From Mycolicibacterium baixiangningiae (GTDB lineage Bacteria; Actinomycetota; Actinomycetes; Mycobacteriales; Mycobacteriaceae), in contig NZ_CP066218.1 in NCBI RefSeq assembly GCF_016313185.1, forward strand, positions 1,860,001 to 1,924,000: a stretch of DNA of 64,000 bases. The letters are read 5' to 3'. Shown piece by piece: positions 33,592 through 45,920 of this stretch. How positions within the stretch are numbered: the stretch's first letter is position 1; each line of letters starts with the position of its first letter. The translations under genes were made by a program, and so were the position numbers. Under the pieces are notes generated by a model. That model made no database searches and was not told the origin of the DNA. It was given only the letters and a program-made list of their open reading frames with translations.

Positions 33592-35037
33592 TCAGGGAAA
33601 GCGGGCCAGGCACCGCTGTTCGTCACCGAGGACACCGACGCGGAACGCGTCGATACGGGCGAAACCGGACGGCACCGACTCGCCGTTGACGTCGCTCGCG
33701 GCGAGCCCGTTGGTGAGGATTCCCGACACCGCCTCGTCGAGATCGCCCGCGGTCAGGGCGATGGTGTTGCCGTCGGGGGTGGTGACGTTGCGGGTCAGCT
33801 CGGTGGTGGCGGCCCCCGTGAGGCACGCCGTCCGCAGCGCCGCCTCCGCGGTGTCGAGCACCAGACCGCGCTCGTGCTGGACCGCCTGCAGGTAGCGCGA
33901 CATCAACACCGAGTAGGCGGTGTTGTCGCCCGTCGCCAGGCCGCTGGTCCCGACGTCTTCCTGCTGGGCGCCCATCACCTCCAGTCCCGGCAGGTCGACG
34001 ACGAGGGTGTTGGTGGCCGGGCAGTAGGACACCGGCGGGCTGGGGCGCGCATCCGGGCAGGTGTCGGCGGCCTCGGCGGTGAAGTCGAGCTTCGGGGGCC
34101 GGGCCGGCTGGAAGGCGATGTTCATCGCGTCGACGATCGAGCGCACGGAGTCCGCGGTCACCGGCAGTTCGCCGGTCTGGTCCTCCGGCAGCAGCACCGG
34201 CAGATCGCCGCGGCGCTGGCCGATCTCGCGCAGGTCGATCGCCGCGCACGAGCCGGGACCGTCGGTGAAGCCGAACTGGAATGCCGACACGCGTTCGAAC
34301 GCCGAGCCGTGCTCGTCGATGCCGGCGAGCTCGTCGCTCTCGCTGAACAACGGGTCGCGGAACGCGATGACGGCTGACAGCACTTCGTTCAGACCGTCAC
34401 TCGTGCTCAAGGTGAAGCGCGGAGACGACCCTTCGGCCACCCAGCGCATGTAGGCCCCGGCGAAGCAGTCGGCCTGCTGTTCGGACACCAGGATCGGGGT
34501 GTCGCGCCGGTTCAGCCGGGCCTGGTGCTCGACGGCGTGGCCGTACTCGTGGGCGAGCACCATCGCCACCCCCATATCGCCGTTCGCGGCCCGCAGCGCG
34601 GGGAGTAGTTCGCCGCGGTCCCAGCCGATCGTGTTGTCCACCAGGCAGAACCCGGCGTTGACCAGACCGATGGTGTCGGCGCCGCAGAACATGCCGTCGT
34701 AATCAGCCGAATCCCAGGACACCAGCGCGTCGACGGGGGTGAACTCGGCACCGTCGAACGTCTCCGGATAGGCCTGCGCCCAGAACTCCTCGATATCGCT
34801 GATCGCCGCGGCGGCCAGCGCATCGGTATCCCCGCCGTCGGAGTCGGTGACCTCGCGGCGGGGCTCCTCGGCGTCGGGACGCAGACCCGTCGGGCCGTCG
34901 GTGGCCACCATCCCGGCCACGCGGAACGGGTCGTCGAACACCGACACGGGACGGCCCTGCAGCGTCGTCGAGCAGCCTGCGGCCACCATCGCCGCCACCG
35001 CGAGGACCCCGGCGCCGAACATCTGCCGTCGGCTCAT
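33592..35037 (-). CDS. Lipoprotein zinc metallopeptidase (neutral zinc metallopeptidase type)
   Basis: 481 residues from the ATG at 35037, which has GGGAGG 7 nt upstream. The lipoprotein signal MSRRQMFGAGVLAVAAMVAAGC ends in a VAAGC lipobox, so the mature protein is anchored by Cys22 outside the membrane. The zinc motif is LAHEYGHAVEHQ with a second ligand block SEQQADCFAGAY. Six or more further cysteines may form disulfides. Substrate unknown. It is convergent with the Vgb-like gene and lies downstream of dinG on the same strand, 39 bp away. Confidence 0.86.
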   Translation of the reverse strand: MSRRQMFGAGVLAVAAMVAAGCSTTLQGRPVSVFDDPFRVAGMVATDGPTGLRPDAEEPRREVTDSDGGDTDALAAAAISDIEEFWAQAYPETFDGAEFTPVDALVSWDSADYDGMFCGADTIGLVNAGFCLVDNTIGWDRGELLPALRAANGDMGVAMVLAHEYGHAVEHQARLNRRDTPILVSEQQADCFAGAYMRWVAEGSSPRFTLSTSDGLNEVLSAVIAFRDPLFSESDELAGIDEHGSAFERVSAFQFGFTDGPGSCAAIDLREIGQRRGDLPVLLPEDQTGELPVTADSVRSIVDAMNIAFQPARPPKLDFTAEAADTCPDARPSPPVSYCPATNTLVVDLPGLEVMGAQQEDVGTSGLATGDNTAYSVLMSRYLQAVQHERGLVLDTAEAALRTACLTGAATTELTRNVTTPDGNTIALTAGDLDEAVSGILTNGLAASDVNGESVPSGFARIDAFRVGVLGDEQRCLARFP

Positions 35038-35076
35038 GTGGGCGCCTCCCGGGTCGAGTCCCCTGAACAATAGATG

Positions 35077-37074
35077 TCAGGCGCCGGCACGGAGCCGTTC
35101 GAGGGCGGCGCGCACCCGGGTCGGGTCGGTGGTGGCCCAGAACGGAGGCAGGGACGCGCGCAGGTATCCGCTGTATCGGGCGGTGGCCATCCGCGAGTCC
35201 AGTACGGCGACGACACCGCGGTCGTCGGTGCGGCGCAGCAACCGGCCCGCGCCCTGGGCGAGCAACAGCGCGGCGTGCGAGGCCGCCACCGCCATGAACC
35301 CGTTGCCGCCGTGGGCGGTGACCGCCCGCTGCCGGGCGGTCAGCAACGGATCGTCGGGCCGCGGGAACGGAATCCGGTCGATGAGCACCAGCGACAGGGA
35401 CGGACCCGGCACGTCGACGCCCTGCCACAGCGACAGCGTGCCGAACAGGGACGTCTGCGGATCGGCGGCGAACCGCTCCACCAGCGCCGACGTGGTGTCC
35501 TCGCCCTGACACAACACCGGGGTGTCGAGGCGCTCCCGCATCACCTCCGCGGCGGCCTTCGCCGCGCGCATCGAGGAGAACAGCCCGAGCGTGCGCCCGC
35601 CCGCGGCGGTGATCAGCGCTTCGATCTCCTTGAGCTGCTCGGCCGAACCCGTGCCGTCGCGGCCGGGCGGCGGCAGGTGCGCGGCGACGTAGAGGATGCC
35701 GGCCTTGGCGTGATCGAACGGCGAGCCGACGTCGACTCCGTGCCACTTCGTCTCGGCCAGGCCCCATCCCCGGGCCATGGCGTCGAAGTTGCCGCCCACG
35801 GTGAGGGTCGCCGAGGTCAGCACTGTCGTCGCATGGTCGAACAGGCGGGTGCGCAGCAGGCCGGCCACCGACAGCGGGGCCACCCGCAGGATCGCGCTGA
35901 CCGATCCGGAGCCACCGCCCTCGTGGTCGAGCCACACCACGTCGAGCCGGTCGGGAATGGCGGGGACGAAGGAGTCCAGGATCCGGGAGGCGGTGTCGCG
36001 GACATCGGTCAGTGCGGTCACCGCCTCGCTGCGCGCCGCGGCGGCCTTCGGATCACTGGGTGCGGTGTCGATGGCCGTCCGCGCCCGGTCGGCCGCATCG
36101 CGCAGCGCCGTCAGATAGGTGGCGAGCTCTTCGTCGAGCCGGTCGATGCGCCCGGGCGTCCCGTCGTGGATGGCCGACGACACGGTGGCGACCGCCGCCT
36201 CCAGCCGATCCGCCAGCTCGCCGTCCACCAACCGCGCCACCCTGCGGTGCGCGATGCCCATCGAGGTCGCCGACAGTTCACCGGTCGCCACCGACGTCAC
36301 CCGGTCGGCCAGCTCGTGGGCCTCGTCGACCACCACCGCGCTGTGTTCGGGCAGCACCGCGGCGTCCGACATCGCGTCGATCGCCAGCAGCGCGTGGTTG
36401 GTCACCACCACGTCGACGTCGGCGGCTTTTCCGCGGGCCTTCTCGGCGAAGCAGTCGGTGCCGTAGGGGCAGCGGGTGACGCCGATGCACTCGCGGGCCG
36501 ACACGCTGACCTGACGCCACGACCGGTCGGGGACGCCGGGTCGCAGTTCGTCGCGGTCACCGGTTTCGGTGTCCGACGCCCACTTGGTCAGCCGCTGCAC
36601 GTCCCGGCCCAGCGCGGTCGCCGCGACCGCATCGAAGAGCTCCTCCTGCGGGCGGTCGTCCGGGGCGTCCGTGGTCCCCGTGGTCCCGTTGTGGATCTTG
36701 TTCAGGCACAGGTAATTTCCGCGCCCCTTCAGCAGGGCGAACGCCGGCCGTCGGGGCAGCGCACCGGTCAGCGCGTCCGCGAGCCGGGGCAGATCGCGGT
36801 CGACGAGTTGGCGCTGCAGGGCGATCGTGGCGGTCGACACCACCACGGGCTGCCTCGCCGACACCGCGTGGGCGATCGCGGGCACCAGGTAGGCCAGTGA
36901 CTTGCCGGTGCCGGTGCCGGCCTGCACGGCCAGGTGTTGACCGGTGTCGAAGGCGCGCGCCACGAGCCGGGCCATCTCGACCTGGCCGGAGCGTTCGGCG
37001 CCCCCGACCGCAGCCACGGCCGCGGCGAGCAGTTCGGTGACGCGGGTACTGGGGTCGTCGTTGCCCGTGGCCAC
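35077..37074 (-). CDS. dinG: ATP-dependent DNA helicase DinG
   Basis: 665 residues, an XPD-like superfamily 2 helicase. Walker [13 protein letters not shown] (about residues 41-52), DEAH box VVVDEAHEL, and four cysteines ([23 protein letters not shown]) for a 4Fe-4S cluster. It unwinds structures such as G-quadruplexes and R-loops. The GTG at 37074 lies 2 nt after the pncB stop, so the genes are translationally coupled. Corresponds to Rv1329c (664 residues). Confidence 0.95.
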   Translation of the reverse strand: MATGNDDPSTRVTELLAAAVAAVGGAERSGQVEMARLVARAFDTGQHLAVQAGTGTGKSLAYLVPAIAHAVSARQPVVVSTATIALQRQLVDRDLPRLADALTGALPRRPAFALLKGRGNYLCLNKIHNGTTGTTDAPDDRPQEELFDAVAATALGRDVQRLTKWASDTETGDRDELRPGVPDRSWRQVSVSARECIGVTRCPYGTDCFAEKARGKAADVDVVVTNHALLAIDAMSDAAVLPEHSAVVVDEAHELADRVTSVATGELSATSMGIAHRRVARLVDGELADRLEAAVATVSSAIHDGTPGRIDRLDEELATYLTALRDAADRARTAIDTAPSDPKAAAARSEAVTALTDVRDTASRILDSFVPAIPDRLDVVWLDHEGGGSGSVSAILRVAPLSVAGLLRTRLFDHATTVLTSATLTVGGNFDAMARGWGLAETKWHGVDVGSPFDHAKAGILYVAAHLPPPGRDGTGSAEQLKEIEALITAAGGRTLGLFSSMRAAKAAAEVMRERLDTPVLCQGEDTTSALVERFAADPQTSLFGTLSLWQGVDVPGPSLSLVLIDRIPFPRPDDPLLTARQRAVTAHGGNGFMAVAASHAALLLAQGAGRLLRRTDDRGVVAVLDSRMATARYSGYLRASLPPFWATTDPTRVRAALERLRAGA

Positions 37075-37076
37075 TC

Positions 37077-38399
37077 CTAGGGTCGTCCGCCGCGGCGGGC
37101 GGGCGCGATCATCCGGGTGGAGATCGCCGGCTCGCCGCGGGAGAGCTTCAGTCCGTCCCACGGCAGGCTGTGCAGTCCGGCGGCGACCCGTTCGCGGGCC
37201 GCGCCGAGGCCCAGTTCGCCGACCGGTTCACCGGCGCGGACCAGCGGCACCGTCAACGGACGGAACTCGTAGTCCCCGGATTCGGGCGGCGGCGCGCCGA
37301 ACGGGTGCACCACCTCCTCGACGATGGTGCCGGACGGTTTGACCAGCCGGCCCGCCTGTTTGCGTCCGCCGTGGGATTCCTTGTGGCTGCTGCGTTTCTC
37401 GACCGGCAGGCCGTCGACCTCGACGAGCTTGAAGACCATGCCCGCCGTCGGCTCGCCGGATCCGGTGACCACCGACGTGCCGACGCCGTAGATGTCGACC
37501 GGTTCGGCGCGCAGCGCGGCGATCGCGAACTCGTCGAGATCGCCGGACACGACGATGCGGGTGCCGGTCGCGCCGAGGCCGTCGAGTTGGGCGCGCACCT
37601 GCCGGGCCAGCACCCCGAGGTCGCCGGAGTCGATACGGACCGCACCCAGCTGCGGACCGGCCACCTCGACGGCGTTGGCGACGCCCGCGGTGATGTCGTA
37701 GGTGTCGACGAGCAGGGTGGTGTCCGCGCCGAGCGCGTCGACCTGGGCGCGGAACGCGGCGACCTCGTCCGGGCCGTCGTCTGTGGTGTGCAGCAGTGTG
37801 AAGGCGTGTGCGCTGGTCCCCATCGCGGGGACTCCGTAGCGGCGTTGCGCCTCCAGGTTGGAGCTTCCGGTGAATCCGGCCAGATAGGCGGCCCGGGCGG
37901 CGGCGACGGCCGCCTGTTCGTGGGTGCGCCGCGACCCCATCTCGATCAGCGGACGGCCCGCGGCCGCCCAGGCCATGCGGGCGGCGGCCGCGGCGATCGC
38001 GCTGTCGTGGTTGAAGATCGACAGGGCCAGCGTTTCGAGCACCACGCAGTCGGCGAATGTGCCGTGTATCGACAGCACCGGGGAGCCGGGAAAGTACAGC
38101 TCCCCCTCGGGATAGCCGTCGATGTCGCCGCGGAAGCGGTAGCCGGAGAGGTGCCGCAGGGTGTCGTCGTCGAGGAAGTCGGCGACCACGGCCAGCGCCG
38201 CATCATCGAAGGTGAACTCGCGCAACGCCTCGACGAAGCGTGCCGTCCCCGCGACCACGCCGTAGCGGCGGCCGTCGGGCAACCGGCGAGCGAAGATCTC
38301 GAACGTCGCGCGCCGGTGGGCGGTCCCGTCACGCAGCGCGGCCGCCAGCATCGTCAACTCGTATTTGTCGGTCAGCAGCGCGGCTGTCACAGCTGCCAC
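37077..38399 (-). CDS. pncB: Nicotinate phosphoribosyltransferase
   Basis: About 440 residues. It converts nicotinate and PRPP to nicotinate mononucleotide in NAD salvage. [18 protein letters not shown] is the family start and [22 protein letters not shown] the phosphoribosyl-binding region; the catalytic His is in that segment. GTG starts at 38399 (MAAVTAALL) or 38390 are both possible. It corresponds to Rv1330c (pncB1) and is divergent from clpS with 39 bp between starts. Confidence 0.95.
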   Translation of the reverse strand: MAAVTAALLTDKYELTMLAAALRDGTAHRRATFEIFARRLPDGRRYGVVAGTARFVEALREFTFDDAALAVVADFLDDDTLRHLSGYRFRGDIDGYPEGELYFPGSPVLSIHGTFADCVVLETLALSIFNHDSAIAAAAARMAWAAAGRPLIEMGSRRTHEQAAVAAARAAYLAGFTGSSNLEAQRRYGVPAMGTSAHAFTLLHTTDDGPDEVAAFRAQVDALGADTTLLVDTYDITAGVANAVEVAGPQLGAVRIDSGDLGVLARQVRAQLDGLGATGTRIVVSGDLDEFAIAALRAEPVDIYGVGTSVVTGSGEPTAGMVFKLVEVDGLPVEKRSSHKESHGGRKQAGRLVKPSGTIVEEVVHPFGAPPPESGDYEFRPLTVPLVRAGEPVGELGLGAARERVAAGLHSLPWDGLKLSRGEPAISTRMIAPARRGGRP

Positions 38400-38426
38400 C
38401 GTAACGGGTGGTGGGGGTGGCCCCGG

Positions 38427-38432
38427 TATCCT
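38427..38432 (+). promoter_or_regulatory. clpS -10 element
   Basis: TATCCT lies 6 nt before the clpS ATG, the spacing expected for a leaderless transcript. Confidence 0.5.
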
Positions 38433-38438
38433 GACGCC

Positions 38439-38750
38439 ATGGTTACACCGGCGAAAGCCCCGGGGACCCGGGAGCAACGCGATGTGGCCACGGTGCCGCA
38501 TCAGGACGAGGCCACTGACACCCCATGGGTGACCATTGTCTGGGACGATCCGGTGAACCTCATGACGTACGTGACCTATGTCCTGCAGAAGCTGTTCGGG
38601 TACAGCGAACCGCATGCCACCAAGCTGATGCTGCAGGTCCACAACGAGGGCAAGGCGGTCGTATCGGCGGGCAGCCGGGAGTCCATGGAGGTCGACGTGT
38701 CGAAACTGCACGCAGCCGGGCTGTGGGCAACCATGCAGCAGGATCGCTGA
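38439..38750 (+). CDS. clpS: ATP-dependent Clp protease adaptor ClpS
   Basis: 103 residues. [27 protein letters not shown] and [22 protein letters not shown] sequence (here PHATKLM) form the ClpS core, with the N-degron pocket residues Asp and Met in the DDPVNLM loop and His in VHNEGK. It delivers N-end-rule substrates to ClpC1-ClpP1P2. Corresponds to Rv1331. First gene of a rightward run with the DUF2017 and P1 peptidase genes. Confidence 0.95.
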   Translation: MVTPAKAPGTREQRDVATVPHQDEATDTPWVTIVWDDPVNLMTYVTYVLQKLFGYSEPHATKLMLQVHNEGKAVVSAGSRESMEVDVSKLHAAGLWATMQQDR

Positions 38751-38764
38751 CCGGGGACGCTGGA

Positions 38765-39352
38765 GTGCGCAAATGGAAGCGGGTGCAGACCGCTGACGGT
38801 GCCAGGTTCCGTTCTGCCCTGGAGTCGCATGAGGCCGCGCTGCTGCAGAGTCTGGTCACGTCGGTGAAGGGCATGCTCGACGAACGCGAAACATCTGCTC
38901 CCGCAGACGAACTCGAAGAGATCACCGGGATGAGGACGGGGCATTCCGCGCCACCGCCAGACGCCACGATGAAGCGTCTGCTGCCGGACTTCTTCCGTTC
39001 GGCCACCGATCACCCGGCCGGTTCGGGTACGGCGGAGAGTCTCAACAGTGCGCTGCGCAGCCTGCATGAACCGGAGATCCTGGCCGCCAAACGCGATGCG
39101 GCACAACGACTGCTGGACACCGTGCCTGCCGGCGGCGGCCGCTTCGAGCTCACCGAGGACGATGCGCACGCCTGGGCCGCCGCGGTGAACGACGTCCGGC
39201 TGGCGCTGGGCGCCATGCTCGACATCGGATCCGCCGGGCCCGACGGGCTGCCGCCGGATCATCCGATGGCCGGACACGTCGACGTCTACCAGTGGCTGAC
39301 CGTGTTGCAGGAGTATCTGGTGCTCAGCCTGGTCGGGAAGCCGATCCGATGA
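38765..39352 (+). CDS. DUF2017 protein (Rv1332 type)
   Basis: 195 residues from the GTG at 38765, 14 bp after clpS. It begins MRKWKRVQTADGARFRSALESHEAALLQSLV and is largely helical. The family is found almost only in actinobacteria beside clpS, so a role in regulating ClpS or Clp proteolysis is a reasonable guess, not shown. The older label putative transcriptional regulator has no support in the sequence, since I see no HTH. Its stop overlaps the next start (ATGA). Confidence 0.85.
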   Translation: MRKWKRVQTADGARFRSALESHEAALLQSLVTSVKGMLDERETSAPADELEEITGMRTGHSAPPPDATMKRLLPDFFRSATDHPAGSGTAESLNSALRSLHEPEILAAKRDAAQRLLDTVPAGGGRFELTEDDAHAWAAAVNDVRLALGAMLDIGSAGPDGLPPDHPMAGHVDVYQWLTVLQEYLVLSLVGKPIR

Positions 39353-40389
39353 CCGCCGGATCCATCACCGACGTGGGCGGGATCCGCGTCGGCCACCACG
39401 CCCGCCTGGACGGCGACGCCGGACTCGGCAGCGGGTGGGCCACCGGCACCACCGTCGTGCTCACCCCGCCCGGCACCGTCGGGGCGGTCGACGGCCGCGG
39501 CGGCGCCCCCGGCACCCGCGAGACCGATCTGCTCGATCCGAGCAATTCGGTGCGTCACGTCGACGCCGTCGTGCTCACCGGCGGCAGCGCCTACGGGCTG
39601 GCCGCCGCCGACGGGGTGATGACGTGGCTCGAACAGCAGGGCCGCGGCGTCGCCATGGACGGCGGTGTGGTGCCGATCGTGCCCGCCGCCGTGATCTTCG
39701 ACCTGCCGGTCGGCGGCTGGGCGTGCCGGCCGGACGCGGAGTTCGGCCGCGCCGCCGCCGCGAGCGCCGGTGTCGACGTCGCTGTCGGGACGGTCGGTGC
39801 CGGGGTCGGCGCGCGGGCCGGTGTCCTCAAGGGCGGGGTCGGGACGGCCTCGATCACGCTGGACTCCGGGGTGACGGTCGGTGCGCTCGTCGTCGTCAAC
39901 TCCGCGGGCGAGGCGTTCGACGCCACGACCGGCCTGCCGTGGATGTCCGAGTACGAGCGTGAGTTCGGTCTCACCGCGCCGCCTGCCGACCAGATCGCCG
40001 CCTACGCGGGCCGCCACCAGGAGCTCAGCCCGCTGAACACCACGATCGCCGTGGTCGCGACCGATGCGGCGATCAGCCCGGCCGGTTGCCGCCGGGTGGC
40101 CGTCGCCGCGCACGACGGACTGGCCCGCACCCTGCGGCCGTGCCACACCCCTCTCGATGGCGATACGGTGTTCACGCTGGCCACCGGTGCCGTCGAGGTG
40201 CCGCCGGACCCCACCACACCGGCGTCGATGTCGCCCGAGGTGCCGCTGCTGACCGCGATCGGAGCGGCCGCGGCGGACTGTCTGGCCCGCGCCGTGATGG
40301 TCGGGGTGCTGGCCGCGCAACCGGCCGCCGGAATACCGACGTATCGGGACCTGTTGCCCGGAGCGTTCGGACGAGAGGAAGCGCTGTGA
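39349..40389 (+). CDS. P1 (DmpA/NylC) family N-terminal-nucleophile hydrolase
   Basis: 346 residues. The fold matures by self-cleavage before a Thr/Ser nucleophile; the site here is LSPLNTTIAVVATDAAI, with cleavage expected between Asn and Thr near residue 229. The N-terminal ITDVGGIRVGHHA and VVLTGGSAYGLAAADGV are family marks. Corresponds to Rv1333. Relatives are beta-peptidyl aminopeptidases and nylon-oligomer hydrolases. It starts inside the DUF2017 stop, so it is coupled to the clpS operon, and it precedes mec by 10 bp. Confidence 0.9.
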   Translation: MTAGSITDVGGIRVGHHARLDGDAGLGSGWATGTTVVLTPPGTVGAVDGRGGAPGTRETDLLDPSNSVRHVDAVVLTGGSAYGLAAADGVMTWLEQQGRGVAMDGGVVPIVPAAVIFDLPVGGWACRPDAEFGRAAAASAGVDVAVGTVGAGVGARAGVLKGGVGTASITLDSGVTVGALVVVNSAGEAFDATTGLPWMSEYEREFGLTAPPADQIAAYAGRHQELSPLNTTIAVVATDAAISPAGCRRVAVAAHDGLARTLRPCHTPLDGDTVFTLATGAVEVPPDPTTPASMSPEVPLLTAIGAAAADCLARAVMVGVLAAQPAAGIPTYRDLLPGAFGREEAL

Positions 40390-40399
40390 GGAGGGTCGT

Positions 40400-40813
40400 G
40401 TGTTGACGATTCGCGCCGACCTGGTCGACGCCATGGTCGCCCATGCCCGCGCCGACCACCCGGACGAGGCATGCGGCATCATCGCCGGCCCGGAGGGGGC
40501 GGACCGGCCCGAGCGGCACATCGCGATGCTCAACGCCGAACGGTCTCCGACCTTCTACCGGTTCGACTCGATGGAGCAGCTGCGGGTCCACCGGGCGATG
40601 TCGAAAGCCGGCGAAGTGCCCGTCGTCATCTACCACTCGCACACCGCCACCGAGGCGTATCCGAGCCGCACCGACGTCTCGATCGCACAAGAGCCCGACG
40701 CGCACTATGTCCTTGTCTCCACTCGAGATCCGGACCAACACGAACTGCGCAGCTACCGCATCGTCGACGGTGTGGTCACCGAAGAGCCCGTCACGATCGT
40801 CGAACAGTACTGA
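40400..40813 (+). CDS. mec: CysO-cysteine peptidase Mec (JAMM metalloprotease)
   Basis: 137 residues. The JAMM zinc motif is complete: Glu in PDEACGIIAG, His-X-His in IYHSHTATEAYPSRTD and the Asp at its end. Mec cleaves newly made cysteine from the C-terminus of the sulfur carrier CysO. GTG start. First of three genes (mec, cysO, cysM) that form the O-phosphoserine-dependent cysteine pathway, as in Rv1334-Rv1336. Confidence 0.95.
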   Translation: MLTIRADLVDAMVAHARADHPDEACGIIAGPEGADRPERHIAMLNAERSPTFYRFDSMEQLRVHRAMSKAGEVPVVIYHSHTATEAYPSRTDVSIAQEPDAHYVLVSTRDPDQHELRSYRIVDGVVTEEPVTIVEQY

Positions 40814-42755
<1,942 letters not shown>

Positions 42756-42759
<4 letters not shown>

Positions 42760-43598
42760 CCGACGCGGTGAGCGCCCGGCTGGGGCCGGTCGGGATCTTC
42801 GATTCCGGTGTCGGCGGCCTCACCGTCGCGCGGGCCATCATCGACCAGCTGCCCGACGAGGACATCCTCTACGTCGGCGACACCGGCAACGGGCCGTACG
42901 GTCCGCTCACCATCCCGCAGGTCCGCGCCCACGCACTCGCGATCGGTGACGATCTGGTCGGCCGTGGGGTCAAGGCGTTGGTGATCGCCTGCAACACCGC
43001 GTCCGCGGCGTGTCTGCGCGACGCCCGGGAACGCTATGCCCCGGTGCCCGTGGTGGAGGTCATCCTGCCCGCGGTGCGCCGTGCCGCCGCGACCACTCGC
43101 AACGGCCGTATCGGGGTCATCGGGACCGCGGCGACCATCGCCTCGGGCGCGTACCAGGATGCGTTCGCCGCCGCCCGCGACACCGAGATCGTCGGCGTCG
43201 CCTGCCCACGGTTCGTCGACTTCGTCGAACGCGGCGTCACCAGCGGCCGCCAGGTCCTCGGACTCGCCGAGGGGTACCTCGAACCACTGCAGCGCGCCGA
43301 CGTCGACACCCTGGTGCTCGGGTGCACGCACTACCCGATGTTGTCGGGTCTGATCCAGCTCGCGATGGGCGACCACGTCACCCTGGTGTCCAGTGCGGAG
43401 GAGACCGCCAAGGACCTGCTGCGCGTGCTCACCGAACTGGATCTACTGGCGCCGCACCCCGCCGATCCGGGTGCGACACCGGCCACCCGGGTCTTCGAAT
43501 CCACCGGCGACCCAGCGGCTTTCACCGCCCTGGCGGCGCGCTTCCTCGGACCCAGTCTGGACGGGGTCCGCCCCGTCGCGCGCCGCGTCGACGCCTAG
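42756..43598 (+). CDS. murI: Glutamate racemase
   Basis: 280 residues. It makes D-glutamate for peptidoglycan and, in mycobacteria, also inhibits gyrase. The two catalytic cysteines are in [11 protein letters not shown] and LGCTHYPML, and the N-terminal [12 protein letters not shown] is typical. GTG 42756 overlaps the rhomboid stop; a later GTG at 42768 (MSARLGPVG) is also possible. Corresponds to Rv1338. Confidence 0.96.
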
Positions 43599-43679
43599 CG
43601 GGCGCGTCACCGGAGACGGCCCGCGGCAAACCGGCCATGTGTTCGTCAGCGGGGGAGCGGGCATGGCAAGCTAGTGGGC

Positions 43680-44447
43680 GTGCGAATCACCGTACTCGGT
43701 TGCTCCGGCAGTGTCGTCGGGCCTGATTCGCCGGCGTCCGGGTATCTCGTGACCGCACCCGACACCCCGCCGCTGGTGCTCGATTTCGGCGGTGGCGTGC
43801 TGGGTGCGCTGCAGCGCCACGCCGACCCGAACTCGGTGCACGTGCTGCTGAGCCACCTGCACGCCGACCATTGTCTGGACCTGCCCGGGCTGTTCGTGTG
43901 GCGGCGCTACCACCCGTCGCCCGCCACGGACCGCGGCGTGCTCTACGGGCCGGCCAACACCTGGGCCCGGCTGGGCGCCGCGTCGTCACCCGAGGGCGGG
44001 GAGATCGACGACATCTCCGACATCTTCGAGGTCCGGCACTGGTCGGACAACCAGGAAGTGCAGATCGGCGCGCTGTCGGTGCTGCCCCGGCTGGTGTGTC
44101 ACCCGACCGAGTCCTACGGGATGCGCGTGACGGATCCGTCCGGCGCCACGTTCGTCTACAGCGGCGACACCGGTTTCTGTGATTCGCTCATCGACCTCGC
44201 CCGTGGTGCCGATGTGTTCCTTTGCGAGGCGTCGTGGACGCATTCGCCGGACCGTCCGCCCAAACTGCATCTGTCGGGGACCGAGGCAGGCCAGGCGGCG
44301 GCGCTCGCCGGCGTCGGGGAACTGTTACTCACCCACATCCCGCCGTGGACCTCGCGGGAGGACGTGATCAGCGAGGCGAAGGCGGAGTTCGACGGTCCGG
44401 TGCACGCGGTGGTGTGCAACGAGTCGTTCGACGTTACCCGGCGCTGA
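43680..44447 (+). CDS. Metallo-beta-lactamase-fold cyclic nucleotide phosphodiesterase (Rv1339 type)
   Basis: 255 residues. Zinc motif LSHLHADHCLDLPG with later His (CHPTESYG), Asp (YSGDTGFC) and His (LLTHIPPWT) ligands. The M. tuberculosis homolog Rv1339 has been described as an atypical cAMP phosphodiesterase. GTG at 43680 gives MRITVLGCSGSV; an in-frame GTG lies two codons earlier. It would oppose the adenylate cyclase encoded at 17643-19259. Confidence 0.9.
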   Translation: MRITVLGCSGSVVGPDSPASGYLVTAPDTPPLVLDFGGGVLGALQRHADPNSVHVLLSHLHADHCLDLPGLFVWRRYHPSPATDRGVLYGPANTWARLGAASSPEGGEIDDISDIFEVRHWSDNQEVQIGALSVLPRLVCHPTESYGMRVTDPSGATFVYSGDTGFCDSLIDLARGADVFLCEASWTHSPDRPPKLHLSGTEAGQAAALAGVGELLLTHIPPWTSREDVISEAKAEFDGPVHAVVCNESFDVTRR

Positions 44448-44470
44448 GACATCCCGTCGGGGCCAGCGGT

Positions 44471-44476
44471 TAGGGT
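44471..44476 (+). promoter_or_regulatory. rph -10 element
   Basis: TAGGGT lies 6 nt before the GTG of rph, fitting a leaderless transcript. Confidence 0.45.
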
Positions 44477-44482
44477 TGGCTC

Positions 44483-45265
44483 GTGTCCAGACGAGAAGAC
44501 GGTCGGCTTGACGACGAGTTGCGTCCGGTGCGCATCACCCGCGGATTCACCTCGCACCCGGCCGGTTCGGTACTGGTCGAGTTCGGGCAGACCCGGGTGA
44601 TGTGCACGGCCAGCGTCACCGAAGGGGTGCCGCGCTGGCGTAAGGGGACGGGTCAGGGTTGGCTCACCGCCGAGTACGCCATGCTGCCCGCCGCGACGCA
44701 CGACCGCTCCGACCGCGAATCGGTCAAGGGTCGCGTCGGCGGCCGCACCCAGGAGATCAGCCGGCTGATCGGCCGGTCGCTGCGCGCGTGTATCGACCTG
44801 AATGCGTTGGGGGAGAACACGATCGCCATCGACTGCGATGTGCTGCAGGCCGACGGCGGCACCCGCACCGCGGCCATCACCGGCGCATACGTCGCGCTGG
44901 CCGATGCGGTCACCTACCTCGCCGCGGGCGCCAAGCTGTCCGATCCGCGGCCGCTGTCCTGTGCGATCGCCGCGGTCAGCGTGGGTGTGGTCGACGGTCG
45001 CGTGCGAGTGGACCTGCCATATACCGAGGACTCGCGCGCCGAGGTCGACATGAACGTCGTCGCCACCGACACCGGCACGCTGGTCGAGATCCAGGGCACC
45101 GGCGAGGGCGCGACGTTCCCGCGCTCGACGCTCGACAAGCTGCTCGACCTGGCGATGGCGTCGTGCGAGCAGTTGTTCGTCGTCCAGCGCGAAGCCCTCG
45201 ACGCGCCGTACCCCGGCGTGCTGCCGGAGCCTTCGTCGCCACCGAAGAAGGCGTTCGGAAGCTGA
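44483..45265 (+). CDS. rph: Ribonuclease PH
   Basis: 260 residues. It trims tRNA 3' ends by phosphorolysis. [22 protein letters not shown] opening, [16 protein letters not shown] and the [19 protein letters not shown] active site (here [20 protein letters not shown]) are intact. Corresponds to Rv1340. It ends 5 nt before rdgB, and the pair is conserved across actinobacteria. Confidence 0.96.
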   Translation: MSRREDGRLDDELRPVRITRGFTSHPAGSVLVEFGQTRVMCTASVTEGVPRWRKGTGQGWLTAEYAMLPAATHDRSDRESVKGRVGGRTQEISRLIGRSLRACIDLNALGENTIAIDCDVLQADGGTRTAAITGAYVALADAVTYLAAGAKLSDPRPLSCAIAAVSVGVVDGRVRVDLPYTEDSRAEVDMNVVATDTGTLVEIQGTGEGATFPRSTLDKLLDLAMASCEQLFVVQREALDAPYPGVLPEPSSPPKKAFGS

Positions 45266-45270
45266 CGGCC

Positions 45271-45885
45271 TTGGTTGACGTCCTGGTTGCCAGCCGCAAC
45301 CGCAAGAAGTTGGCCGAACTGCACCGGGTGCTCGACACCGCGGGGGTGTCGGGGTTGACCCTGCGTTCGCTCGACGACGTCGCGCCGTTCGACGAGGCGC
45401 CGGAGACCGGGGCCACCTTCGAGGAGAACGCGTTGGCCAAGGCCCGCGACGCCTTCCGTGCGACCGGCGTCGCAGCCGTGGCGGACGACTCAGGACTCGA
45501 GGTCGACGCGCTCAACGGGATGCCCGGGGTGCTCTCGGCCCGCTGGGGCGGGACCCATGGCGACGATGCCGCGAACACCGCACTGCTGCTCGCTCAACTG
45601 CGCGACGTGCCCGACGAGCGGCGGGGCGCGGCGTTCGTGTCCGCGTGCGCGCTCGTGTTCGGCACCGTGGACGCACCTCAAGAAGTCGTGGTGCGCGGCG
45701 TGTGGCGGGGCGCCATCACCCGGGCGCCGCGCGGCGGGGGCGGGTTCGGCTACGATCCGGTGTTCCTCCCCGAAGACTCCGACCGCACGGCCGCCGAGTT
45801 GACGCCGGCCGAGAAGGACGCCGCCTCGCACCGCGGACGGGCACTCGCACAGCTGGTTCCGGCGCTGCGCGCGCTCGCCGGCTGA
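45271..45885 (+). CDS. rdgB: Non-canonical purine NTP pyrophosphatase (RdgB/HAM1)
   Basis: About 204 residues. It hydrolyses dITP and XTP to protect DNA. LVASRNRKKLAEL start, ETGATFEENALAKARDAF, VADDSGLEVDAL and GGGFGYDPVF are the ITPase motifs. The start is probably the TTG at 45271; no ATG or GTG exists near the homologous position. Corresponds to Rv1341. Confidence 0.93.
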   Translation: MVDVLVASRNRKKLAELHRVLDTAGVSGLTLRSLDDVAPFDEAPETGATFEENALAKARDAFRATGVAAVADDSGLEVDALNGMPGVLSARWGGTHGDDAANTALLLAQLRDVPDERRGAAFVSACALVFGTVDAPQEVVVRGVWRGAITRAPRGGGGFGYDPVFLPEDSDRTAAELTPAEKDAASHRGRALAQLVPALRALAG

Positions 45886-45899
45886 CGTCACATCCCGGC

Positions 45900-45919
45900 A
45901 AGTTTTAGATAGAAAACCT
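45900..45919. promoter_or_regulatory. Operator-like inverted repeat before the MFS-MarR gene
   Basis: AAGTTTT AGATAG AAAACCT (7-bp arms, one mismatch, A/T rich in a GC-rich genome) ends 1 nt before the ATG. Its size and place suit a MarR-type operator and suggest autoregulation by the C-terminal domain of the encoded protein. Confidence 0.55.
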
Positions 45920-45920
45920 A